Shown piece after piece: positions 54,234-64,000 of a stretch of DNA of 64,000 bases. Position 1 is the first letter of the stretch; every line of letters starts with the position of its first letter. Source of the DNA: Oasisia sp. SBJ-2009 (Eukaryota > Annelida > Polychaeta > Sabellida > Siboglinidae); the NCBI GenBank assembly GCA_964017155.1, contig OZ024862.1:26491933-26555932 (forward strand). The letters are read 5' to 3'. The translations under genes and the position numbers were made by a program. Below the pieces are notes generated by a model. That model was not told the origin of the DNA. It did not search any database and saw only the letters and a list, made by a program, of their open reading frames with translations.

Positions 54234-56096
54234 TGATTTGTTTATCAATATATCACTAGCAATTATTTATAAGAAACTTGTATCATATGTAACATAAAAC
54301 CATGTATTTTTTAAATAACAGAAGCCTTAATTGACGACTGCAAATTATGTCTGTTTTGAGATAAAATTACTTAGTTTTATTACAGTAGCATACTAATTTA
54401 GTCTTCAGCCAAAATTCTGAATGTTTGACTGCTAAATTAATTTATGTTCACAGACATGCAGAGGACAAAGACAGGTTGAGACAGATCATGCAAAAGTGAA
54501 TTACACAAACAAAGTTCTCCATGAGGGTATTTTACATGGTGTGATAACACATCAATAAAATGCTTACTCTTAAATCACGTAATAATTTATATATGCCACA
54601 TAAAATAATAGATTTCTGTGTGTATTAATTTTTCTTGGCCAAAAGGTTTGCAGTTTGCTCTGATGGAACCACATAAGATTGTGGTTCCACCTAGCTGACA
54701 ATGAAAGCATTAATAGCTCTACATATGGTGCCACCTGGTGACCATGTTAAAAAAATACCATTCAAGGAGAACTAAACAGCAAGCACACAAGGTAGCTGGA
54801 CACTATACAGGCTGGAAACACAAAGCAATGCATGAGTACAGTGGCAGGCGCTAGGTCTGACGACAAGCAAAGATACATTCCATTGCATGGTCCTGTTCTA
54901 CTGTGCTCACTTTCACACGATGTGTTGTATTCGTATGACACACTTAACTGGGAAACTACACAATTAACATGACATCTCTGTATTGTAAATACTATACCCA
55001 CATCTAAGTGCTGACATTAACTGACATAATTAGTCATCCACACAGCCCCCACACTAAAATAGAAATAGCATGACTGTCAGCCTGTTGGGCACATGTGCAC
55101 TATGTATACATATGTTTGTAAACAGAAGCTGAACTTGACCTAGCTGCCTGCCACGTAAGTAATAATGTATGTATGGCTGACAATGCGAGATAGGAATCCT
55201 TCGCTGCATGCAGACTCGCAGTATTTTTGACTTGCACAGTTGCTGGTAAGAAATCAGCAGTTGTCATAGGGACCTAGCTGTGTGGAACTCGCTATAAAGA
55301 GATGGCTGCTAGGACAACCAAACTGATCAATTCTGTTCTTAATTAATATAGCTGTATCAGCCTGTATGTTACATTTTGTTTGACTACTGCAAAACAACTT
55401 ATTTCTATTTTACGGCCACACAATAATATGTCATTGGGTCATGTGCAGGTCAAACAAATCAGCTTAATTAGCACCAGTATCACTTTACTGTTGTGTTTGC
55501 TGAAATGCAAAATTCAACCACTTAACCTATAGTTCTAACACTGGAAACGACTAATTTCACTTAAACAGGTTTAGAGCTGGGGACGCTGCACATACTCCAT
55601 GCTGGTAGCAACATTCTGGGTCCACAAACATGTAGTCTCTAAACACAGACATGCGATCAAGTTCGCTGCCCTAATAATGAAACACAATGAAAAGATGAGT
55701 GGGAAAAGGACGCTTGGAACTTGGAAGACAGCAGAGGGTAAGCTCACTGATTTGCACAACAGTACTGGCTGCAGACATGGCAACATGCCTAAGGAAGTAT
55801 TTTCAGAAGTAGAGAACAAAGAAGGACAAGAAACACAAAGCACATTAAAGCACACAAAATTAACATTTTCTGAAACAAAACTAGACATTTCAAGATTGAT
55901 GCACTTCAGATCTGAAGAAATATGATTGAAACTTTAAATTAGCTGACTACCAATCGCTGCTGCTGATTACACAATATAAACATTTATGATAACACATCAC
56001 ACGTCTTACTAACAATGCCACAATTTTAAAGCTTATTTTGAATTCAACCTCATCACTCTTATAAATATAAGTAACATAAATCTACATTAATACATA

Positions 56097-56130
<34 letters not shown>

Positions 56131-56325
56131 TTTATATATAAATATAATTATCAGCAATTAAAATAGAGTGGAACTAAAATACGTACTCGACTTGTCAACA
56201 AGCACCCATTCATCCTCGGCCGGGGATGTCTTGAGTCGTGGTTCGCCCGCAGCGCCATCTGATGGGCCGCACAATTCCTCTGCAGCTCCCCCTCCGAAGA
56301 GGAAGTTCGAAAGTCCGCTAAGCAT
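52534..56325 (-). CDS. TP53INP: TP53INP / DOR family autophagy adaptor and nuclear cofactor, 258 aa
   Basis: TP53INP1/2 proteins shuttle between nucleus and autophagosomes and bind LC3/GABARAP. Two coding exons, 56187-56325 and 52534-53171, 777 nt with matching phase. Residues 36-44 read AEDEWVLVD: an acidic-flanked W-x-x-V LC3-interacting region (W40, V43). Exon 2 has the family block SLEESWLVTPPPCFTAGG (about 106-123) and MEDLLIEHPSMSVY (about 137-150). The C-terminus is basic (NLERNNKVRDYQAHAKRHQR), as in the family, where it serves nuclear localisation and transcription roles. An acceptor TTGTGTTGCAG just before the ATG implies a 5'UTR exon. Invertebrates usually have one gene ancestral to TP53INP1 and TP53INP2. 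Confidence 0.92.
53752..53891. repeat. (AT)n-rich tract
   Basis: Alternating TATATATA blocks with TTTCGTAAACAGAAA-like spacers at both ends (53769 and 53890), in the TP53INP intron. Confidence 0.9.
54167..54230. repeat. (TA)n microsatellite, about 30 units
   Basis: Pure TA run in the TP53INP intron. Confidence 0.98.
56096..56142. repeat. AT-rich microsatellite
   Basis: TATATATATACATATATATA run just past the TP53INP exon 1 donor. Confidence 0.9.
56187..56325 (-). CDS. TP53INP: TP53INP coding exon 1 with LIR motif
   Basis: MLSGLSNFLFGGG start, LIR at W40-V43, donor A|GTACGT, phase 1 out. Confidence 0.9.
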
Positions 56326-56587
56326 TTTGATCTGCAACACAAGCACACTGCCATCATCTTGCGAGCAACGCTTGAAGTAGTATCAGGTTCACAGAGGGTC
56401 AGCTTGACCATCAATGATCAGCGTGCCAGATGAGCCAATTAATTCGCTTAATAACGCCAAGCCATACAACTGCATATGCACACCATTAATCTGTCCTGAC
56501 CTCACCAGATATCATAATGCCAAGCAGCCTAATGACATTCAACTAATTGTGTGCCGCCTTCAAGAGAGGTTAATGGTAATGTGATGT

Positions 56588-56602
56588 GTTGCCCATGGCA
56601 AC
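56588..56602. promoter_or_regulatory. X-box (RFX) motif upstream of TP53INP
   Basis: GTTGCCCATGGCAAC is a near-perfect palindromic X-box (GTTGCC, 3-bp spacer, GGCAAC), 263 bp upstream of the ATG. Confidence 0.45.
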
Positions 56603-56609
56603 CAATGGT

Positions 56610-59600
56610 GTTGTCATGCAGGCAAGGCTGAGGTAATGGCCAGGACTTGACCTCTACAGCTTCCTGGGCCAGGTTGTAGCTGTTATGTTACTCGTATTCG
56701 TCAGTCAGGACCGTGGCCAGTTCGGTTGAGGCTCGACACAAGAGGGTCACTGGCTACCTGCCCAAGGCCTGCTGGCTGTGGCTATCTTAGATCAATGTAT
56801 AGTCCATGATAAGTTGCCTTACTTAGGGTCTTAGATCTACCTACGCAGTACTGCCAGTATGTATGGTAGCAGCAACATCCATAGCTCACTGGAATTAGGT
56901 TCATAGGGTGCGGAGTGTGCTCCCACTCCTACTGTGTGTATGGCGTACAATTCCTAGTAACACTGCATTAAGTAATCAAACACGTCATACACAAAATGTG
57001 TGCTAATCTGCATACATCAATAAGTTATCCCAGATCTGCCTGCAAGGGATGACCTATATTATATATATATATATAACAGTTTTTTTATATAACTTTCTAA
57101 AGCGCATGTAGCAATGCGTGGAGTGATTTGCATTATGTTGGTGGTTTCATTATTTGATCTCGTCAATCAGTACTTCTGTTCAAAACTAGTACGTCTGCTG
57201 TAATTCCAAATATATCTACGGGAGGTTTATTTTCATGAAACATGCACTACATATGGTAAATTGATCCTCATGGATGATTGTCTGACTAACACAAAACTGC
57301 CTTTTATTGATCCATATTATAGTTAGCAAGCCTAAAACATAACCGTTACAATATGCAAGTAATGAAAAATTACATAACTGCCCTGTTAATTCTGCACTGT
57401 AACTGACATGACCTATAGATAAGTGGCATAATTCATGAACAATCTGAGCTGTACGTTGACCAAGTAGTGCACACAGAGACTTATGTATGACATCAATCTC
57501 TGTTCAAACACTCTTACTTATGTAAGTATAGCAGGCAAACCATTCTTATGCTGCACTGCTATAGATATCATTATTAATATATCAGCAATCATTTCTTCAA
57601 CTGATCAAGCAATGTGCTGCTGCAATAATTAAAGCAAGATCACAATTTTGATCGAACCAGTGGCCATGGCAATGACCCCGAGGTGTCCGTGATAGTGAGC
57701 CATTCAACACGAGTGCCTTAACTGACTGGACAATGAACTGGTCCAATTTGAGTAACGGTCGAGTGACCTCGTATTGTATCTACAGCACTTGTTGACATCA
57801 ACGTACCTGGCAGCATCGTAACATTCACAACCACAAAGTCTACACTCATGCATCTTATCAGTTGGCAATCTTTATTCCGTGACTTCAGTGCTGACCAAAT
57901 AACAACCTGAAGGTGTCCCCTATACTGCTAACCAAAACAAGTATCTCACTGTTGACCGAAAGTAAGTATACCTTTCACTCACACTACTGACCAATCAAAA
58001 CCATTTCCCCAACTACTGACATAATGACAACCATTCTCTTCCGGTTGACAACATAATTTAACAACCATGACGAAATTCTCTCGTCTGACCTTGTGGGCAA
58101 CCAAGCAGCGCTCCACTCTCTTGGCTCACAGGGTTGACTGAATAACAACCATTGCTTGTCAACAACAAGTCAACAACCTCCACTCCCTGATTCACATTGA
58201 CAGGATAACAACCATCGTTTGTCAAGCAACAACTTCCAAATTCTGACTCACACACACTAAACCAAATAATAACCATGGCTTGTCAACAACAACACCCCCT
58301 CTCTGTGTATGTCTTTGATCTGTTACACATTCATGTCATTCTATAGGTGTTAGGCTGTAGACTCCACACACCTTCCAGGGCTAATGTAGGAGTTGTGCAG
58401 TTCAATATCACGTCACACAAAATGACTATAAAGGCAAGAATTTTTAAAGGGATCTCCACATTTATTTGCAGGTATATGTTCAGTGCAATATGTAACGTTT
58501 GCTGCTGGCTGATGTGGTGGTTTTGTCAATATTCAAGATAGATGACAATTATTATTAGTGCAACTGGGTGACCTTTATTAAATATCAATTCAGGATTACA
58601 GAAAATTTGTAACAATAGCATAACACTTTTGTGTGTGACAGTTTGTGTGTGCGTGCGTGCGTAGCAATCAATAATGAATGAATGGGAAAATAGTATGTGC
58701 CCATCCTATACAATAACAGTGGGGTATTAATCTTGTCAGCAAAGTAAACAAAGGAAACATGTAGTCATTCACTGAGATATGTTTACCAGATAAACTAAGT
58801 GCAGTAAACTTAATACACTCAGCCGTATATAATTATATGTATCCCTGTGTAAGTGCAGTCCAAAGATACACTTTTCTTTGGGAGGACATTTTCTATTGAG
58901 GAGGTATATATAAGTGTAAACAAAATTATTTTTACACATATTAAGGGACAGATCAAAGACAGGGGAAACTACCCCAAATGCTCAATACATATTAGTCACC
59001 CTACAGGGAGTGTACAATTTCCACTATGATTGAGGATGGGTTGGCTGGTGACCAACCTGATTATAAGCCTCTATAAGTCTACATCAAGTTGTAAAATAAC
59101 AATTGCACCAATGTTTCAAGCATTGGCAAATTCCAAGGAGGAGATTTCACTTACTGGTTTGGTACACATGGGTTAACTTACTGTAGCTGGCTTCGGGTAT
59201 TAATAGCGACATACTGCTGATGTCATCGAGAGCTATTATATATAGACTGGTGCATGTAGACCTACAGCAACTTAAAAAGACCCTGTCAACTCAGGCATAC
59301 AGCTGTGCTGTGCCTTGCCGTGCCTGTGCCACTCAATTTCCAGCCAACCGAATATGGTCATTATTTGTCAGCGGCTTACTTTATCAAATGCACCAAGTTT
59401 GGACAAAAACTGAATGGTGGTTTTCAAAAGCAGCACATATAACATGGATGAAAAAATATGGAATGTGAGAATTACTACAGTTTAAATCATGCCTAAAGCA
59501 GTCCAATTTGGACTTTTAACTATGCTACTGCACATGCATGGATGTGACATAAACAACTTTCCTGCATGTAACAGTTAAGAGGTAATACTTCCACATAGAC

Positions 59601-62600
59601 AAGTCCCCCATATTTTCTGAGTTTTCCAGAATAATTGTTACTCCATCCCAGCATCCAGAATAAAAATCTCCCTGGTTGTTTTGTCAAGGCGGTCCATTTG
59701 GAAACTTTCCATAATCACGCAAGGGGAAGCTTGCACTTGGAGGTTTTTCATGACCAAGGTATGTAGTTCAAGTTTCTGCTGAGCCTCAAGATAAGGGGCA
59801 GTTAAAGGTTTTTGCTGACCATTGGGAGAGCTAGGTGTTTTGGAGAGTCGTAAACGGTGTAACTGGATGTTTTAACAATTTCTGATAAATTCCCCACCTG
59901 ATAGATATTTACACTGAAACATTGGAACTACACGACTGACATTGATCACGAAGCAAAGCATAATAGTTGTCAAAGTAGCAGCATGGAAATCATTATGCTA
60001 CCCTGATGGCAACATTTATAAAGTAACACACAGGTAGGTGACTAGGTGTGCATGCCTGTCTCTGTGACAGCTGGCTGTGACACCATTCAGTGACACAGAC
60101 CATCTGATGTCACCCATCGGTGTCATGCCGACTGTGCATTAGCGGAGCAGCAGAACTACACCTTGGAGAGAATGATTTATCTCCTGCCCTCAGGTGTGTG
60201 TCAGAGTATCACACTTCATGCGTCACCCGTGGTGACAAATACATGTTTTTCTGCTTGTTTGATTTCTGGTCATATGTCATTTGCAGACGTGCCAACAGTC
60301 ACACGCATGATGTGCCAGTGGCACAGTCAAGGATCATCCAACAGTGTCACACACTGTCAAATGAATGATGACTGTCAGAAATATCTCAATGATTTCACAG
60401 CAATTGTAGACAATTAAAACACAAACAAATTTACCATGTGGCTTTAATTAATGCAGCTTCAGATGGTAATAATATTAACTTTTAAATTCAAACACAGTTA
60501 AGAATTCATTTGATTACACCCAAATGTCTACTATAATATATCTAACAGGCTGTTGACACATTTCTTCAGTACTTCTCACTGAATGAACATACATAAAAAT
60601 TATGTACGTACAGCTACAAATATATCCAGAAAATTTCGATACTGTATTGCCAACCAATTGGACATCACTGAATGATATAATATAATCATGCCACAGTGAC
60701 CTTCTTAGATGCTAGATGAATCAATTAATTAGCAACACAGCTGTAGTTGTATTTACTTGCAGTCTATTGTGTACTTAAGACCACTCAATTACGTTTCCTG
60801 GCACTCACTAATTAAAGGTGCAATAAATTACACAGACTGGGATTTTTAATACTTAGAACACTGTCCAACACGAACATCATCAGAGACCAGGCGTGAACGT
60901 TGGGTCAATCATAATTACAGCTGTCCAGTTGGTTGCTTGTAATTGACTACTCAATTGACCCGACATAGCATATTCCATGTAAGTTTTACTGCTATATGAA
61001 TGGTGCTATTCTCTTTGTGAACATACATTACCAGGTACAAAGACAAGCCAAATAGGCAATATAAAGCTGTGCCAGATATTTTAACTAGCAGCAATCAATC
61101 ACCAGGCCAAAGTGTTCAAAGCACACATAACCTACATAACTATAGAAAATCATTCACACATCTGCCAAAAGATATGAGCAGTTTCTAGCAGTGCAGTTGT
61201 TGGCAATCTTCCAGCCATACGAGTAATAAGCCTAATTAAATCAGTTTTTAACTGAGTCATTCCAACAAAATGTATGCATGTAGTTTTTTTCTGAATGCAC
61301 ACAAATAAATGAACTCAATAGACAACTAAGTAGTTTACATACATTATACAGTTCATATGAGTCAATAATGTTATGTAAAATATAATGTTTAGCAACACAT
61401 GATAATTACTCAATTTACTGTACACATAATGAGCTTAAACCTAATTTATCTGGAGGCTACAAGACACACCACTGACAGGTTTCTATTATCTCTGTACAGT
61501 CGAATCACAACCAGCAACAGCCAAAGGCAGTTTTACTGAGAAACATATTTCTACCTGATGGTTGGTGGTGGCTGTTTAGTTGGGCTGGTTGCTGGTGCAC
61601 TGGGGCAGTTGGCTGTTGACCTTAACGGACGGAGAAAATAAATGTTGTCTCATTCATCTTGGACACATATCACAAGTAATACAATGTAGACAACGTACAC
61701 AATATTCTCACGTAACATTATAGCAAATTCACACTGTTCTCCGCAATCTTTGATGTAAACTAGCAGCATATTAAGAATTGACAGTTACCATTTAGTCGGA
61801 CTGTACAGGTTGATACTGGATTATGTGACCTTTATTTTGGACATTATCACACATCACCTGAGAGATAGAGGCTGACACTCATGCAGTAACAGTGATAATC
61901 AAACGACCATTACAATGTTCCCAAATGGTCTGTCAAATGCCAAATAGGCGTTCAAAGACAGGCATACAACTAAATTAGTATGTCTAAATTATGTAAGATT
62001 AATTAATGAACTTAGATAAGATTGAACTGAATCATGATAATTTAAATTAAATTCAACAATCTTGAGCGTATATGTCTACCATATGACAAGATCATTGACA
62101 ATAATTAATATACCAATTTCAGATTGAAATATAACAAAATCACCATATAAGTTTACAGTAATAACTCATATACAAAAGTATTATACAAATTAAACGAGTG
62201 TACGATTTTATTTACCCACCAAATGTTAAATTCGAACTAGAGTTAATTGGTTGTGCTGTTAGGAAAGTCAATGACATCACAGTTACCAGGAATAAATTAA
62301 TGATGATAATTGGGTTGCCAGCCCTAACAACCCTCTACAAATAGTAGCATAATAACTTGAAAGCTCTTGAGCGCGCGCTGCCTAGCTGAGTAGCTGGGCT
62401 CGATGAAGGTCACAAGACTCGGCAGTGACGTAGGTTTGTATACAAACAAGACGAACCACGCCCTCGTACAGCTGTCAACTAAACTACGGACAACTTTCGT
62501 AGGTCGAGGAAAATAACGGCCTGCCAAATCAGATCTAGTCGTTTACAATACTGGTATAATCGAATAGCCGGCAAACGAGTAAAAGTCGTTAATCTGATAA

Positions 62601-63519
62601 ATAAAACAGTTCTGGGCTTCTGCGCAAATGGAAAGTTTTACGTAACGGGAATAGGTTGGCTGGTCGTTGCCCGTTGCCGTTGGCGTTGCCATCAAGTCAA
62701 CCCACTGCCACAATCGGCACAAAACTAGCTGAAATCAAATGACATAAATTTTCCTGTTTCCGTTTTCTGTAGTAATATGTTTCAGCGGAAGTATTTCACT
62801 TATTTCGATGTTAGTTTGGCAATATTTAGCCGACCATTTGTCGTTATTAGTCCATTTACTGTGGGGCGTCATTGTGTTCAACACATACATTACGCTTATA
62901 GAAATGATGTCAACCAGGGGTCAGAATACGAGTTGATTTTGCCACTAGTAGTTCCCAATCAAGCTTAGTGATATATACAAAGTAGTACACATATTACGTG
63001 TGCAACTTACCGTTCTACGTTTCTTGTGAGTTTCGTACGAAATGCTTGCTTGGATCCTGAGTTATTAGTCAAAATAGTCGACAGCTTTCTGGTACACTGA
63101 ATGTATTTCACCACCAACCTTGCAGATGATGATTGTTGTTGGGGAATGACAGCCAGTGATTGGCTGGTTTTTGTTGTGTACCTCCATATATGGGCACACA
63201 TTTGAATATTATAATTAGGAACGCGTCACGACAACGCCACGTTCCGTAGACCACGTGATATAAACATGACCTATGGAAGACCTTTCTCCTTTGACCCAGG
63301 AAATGGCGTAGAGACGAAACTGTAACCATCTCGCGTAGGCCATGCGGGGAATTCCACAACCCACTCACCAAAACAAAGGAGGTGTGTTTGTATGAATTAT
63401 CTAATAGAATATATTAAACATAACCGTTAGCGTACAACAGGATCTAATTTCAGAGTAAATTGTTATGGCCGAATTCTTAATAATGTGAAAACATGTTTAG
63501 GACAACTTAACCATGAGCA
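56610..63519. other. No gene recognised; probable TP53INP 5'UTR intron and upstream region
   Basis: Scattered frames of 60-90 codons (58058-58276, 59220-59468, 60120-60417, 62324-62527, 62777-62968) have no recognisable motif. A CpG-richer patch at about 62350-62720 holds CAGTGACGTAGG (CRE-like) and TTGTTTGTATACAAAC (forkhead-like on -) and is the best candidate promoter for a far 5' exon of TP53INP; no exon could be proven. Confidence 0.3.
57880..58300. repeat. Degenerate tandem repeat (TAACAACCAT...TTGTCAACAAC)
   Basis: Recurring ATAACAACCAT, CTGACCAAATAACAACC and GCTTGTCAACAACAA words at irregular spacing of about 40-60 bp. An old, decayed minisatellite. Confidence 0.5.
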
Positions 63520-63526
63520 TGGCGCT

Positions 63527-63630
63527 GTATCTGTATCTGTATCTGTATCTGTATCTGTATCTGTATCTGTATCTGTATCTGTATCTGTATCTGTATCTGT
63601 ATCTGTATCTGTATCTGTATCTGTATCTGT
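63527..63630. repeat. (CTGTAT)n hexamer microsatellite, about 17 units
   Basis: Pure CTGTAT repeats. Because the unit is 6 bp, frames on both strands are open; none is a gene. Confidence 0.99.
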
Positions 63631-63687
63631 TACTGGCAAAATGTCCTGGGGACACATCACGCCAGTGCGCATGGTGGGTCATTTGGA

Positions 63688-64000
63688 TTAGTTGTTAAAA
63701 TGTTGGATTACATTTTTTTGAAATGAGTTTAGTGATTTACTTGAGACAGTGTTTGGGGGCAGAGAATTCCATTCTTTAATTGTGGTTGGGAAGAAGCTGT
63801 TTCCAAATATGTTTGCAGAGTGTCTAATTTGCAAGAACTGACTGTCATGTTTACGTGAGGATCTAGTGTTGTGTTGGATATAGTGATCTAGCGGGATATC
63901 TATAAGGTTATGTTCCATCTTGTATATAATGCTAAGTCTTTTAATTTTTTGTCTTGTTTGAAGGGTGTCCCATTGGAGGTCTTTGAGAAGTTGGGTTACT
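63688..64000 (-). mobile_element. Non-LTR retrotransposon, C-terminal end of RT ORF (runs off window)
   Basis: Open from the window edge on the - strand: LLKDLQWDTLQTRQKIKRLS, IIYKMEHNLIDI, TRSSRKHDSQF, NSFFPTTIKEWNSLPPNTVS, then stop at 63688. The 'SFFP-x-T-x-x-WNSLP' block is the typical C-terminus of jockey/CR1-type ORF2 proteins. The rest lies beyond the window. Confidence 0.85.

Noticed and set aside
55571..55925. A lysine-rich frame on + (55599-55925) and a 105-codon frame on -
   Set aside because: Both overlap in the TP53INP intron with no recognisable family, start context or splice partner.
59220..60417. Frames at 59220-59468 and 60120-60417
   Set aside because: No motif, no splice support, composition like the flanks.
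63463..63698. Frames coding TD, SV, YR or LY dipeptide repeats
   Set aside because: Translation of the CTGTAT microsatellite on both strands.

Overview
The window is nuclear DNA of an invertebrate bilaterian animal. Its genes have many short exons in long AT-rich introns with GT-AG junctions, and it carries minisatellites, DNA-transposon relics, non-LTR retrotransposon fragments and a tRNA-headed SINE. Repeat style and gene content fit a mollusc or a similar marine invertebrate, but nothing here fixes the phylum. All names rest on reading motifs and on remembered family alignments; no database was searched.

Layout: (1) 3-1208, + strand, 3' part of a two-domain glycosyltransferase gene. (2) 1209-4236, no gene recognised; a PIF/Harbinger-type MITE and a piggyBac-like relic. 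(3) 4237-29026, - strand, a TDRD12 (Tudor/DEAD-like helicase, piRNA pathway) gene. I could reconstruct 24 consecutive coding exons whose phases all chain (3552 nt, 1184 codons, no internal stop). Its 3' end (rest of the second Tudor domain, CS domain) is not visible. (4) 29027-31313, a divergent promoter region with three identical 16-bp CTCF-like motifs. (5) 31314-34745, + strand, a complete five-exon gene (536 aa) whose N-terminus looks like the NOL4/integrase-zinc-binding fold. (6) 36684-49461, - strand, a complete six-exon METTL9 (DREV) gene, 374 aa, with one GC-AG intron and several transposons in its introns, including a hAT element nested in a palindromic element. (7) 52534-56325, - strand, a two-exon TP53INP gene, 258 aa, with an LC3-interacting motif. 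(8) 56326-63519, no gene recognised; probably TP53INP upstream or 5'UTR-intron sequence. (9) 63527-64000, a hexamer microsatellite and the C-terminal end of a non-LTR reverse transcriptase running off the window.

The most unusual feature is in TDRD12. Four of its tandem arrays sit on splice junctions and reiterate junction sequence: a 35-bp array (about 62 copies) repeats the 5' splice site of exon 23, a ~27-bp array (about 40 copies) repeats the 3' splice site of exon 22, a 54-bp array ends in the acceptor of exon 4, and a 13-bp array forms the pyrimidine tract of exon 15. Two more arrays lie in other introns of the same gene. Three tandem RFX X-box motifs with exact 22-bp spacing sit in another intron.

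The genes are neighbours, not an operon. TDRD12 and the NOL4-like gene diverge from one promoter region; the NOL4-like gene and METTL9 converge tail to tail.
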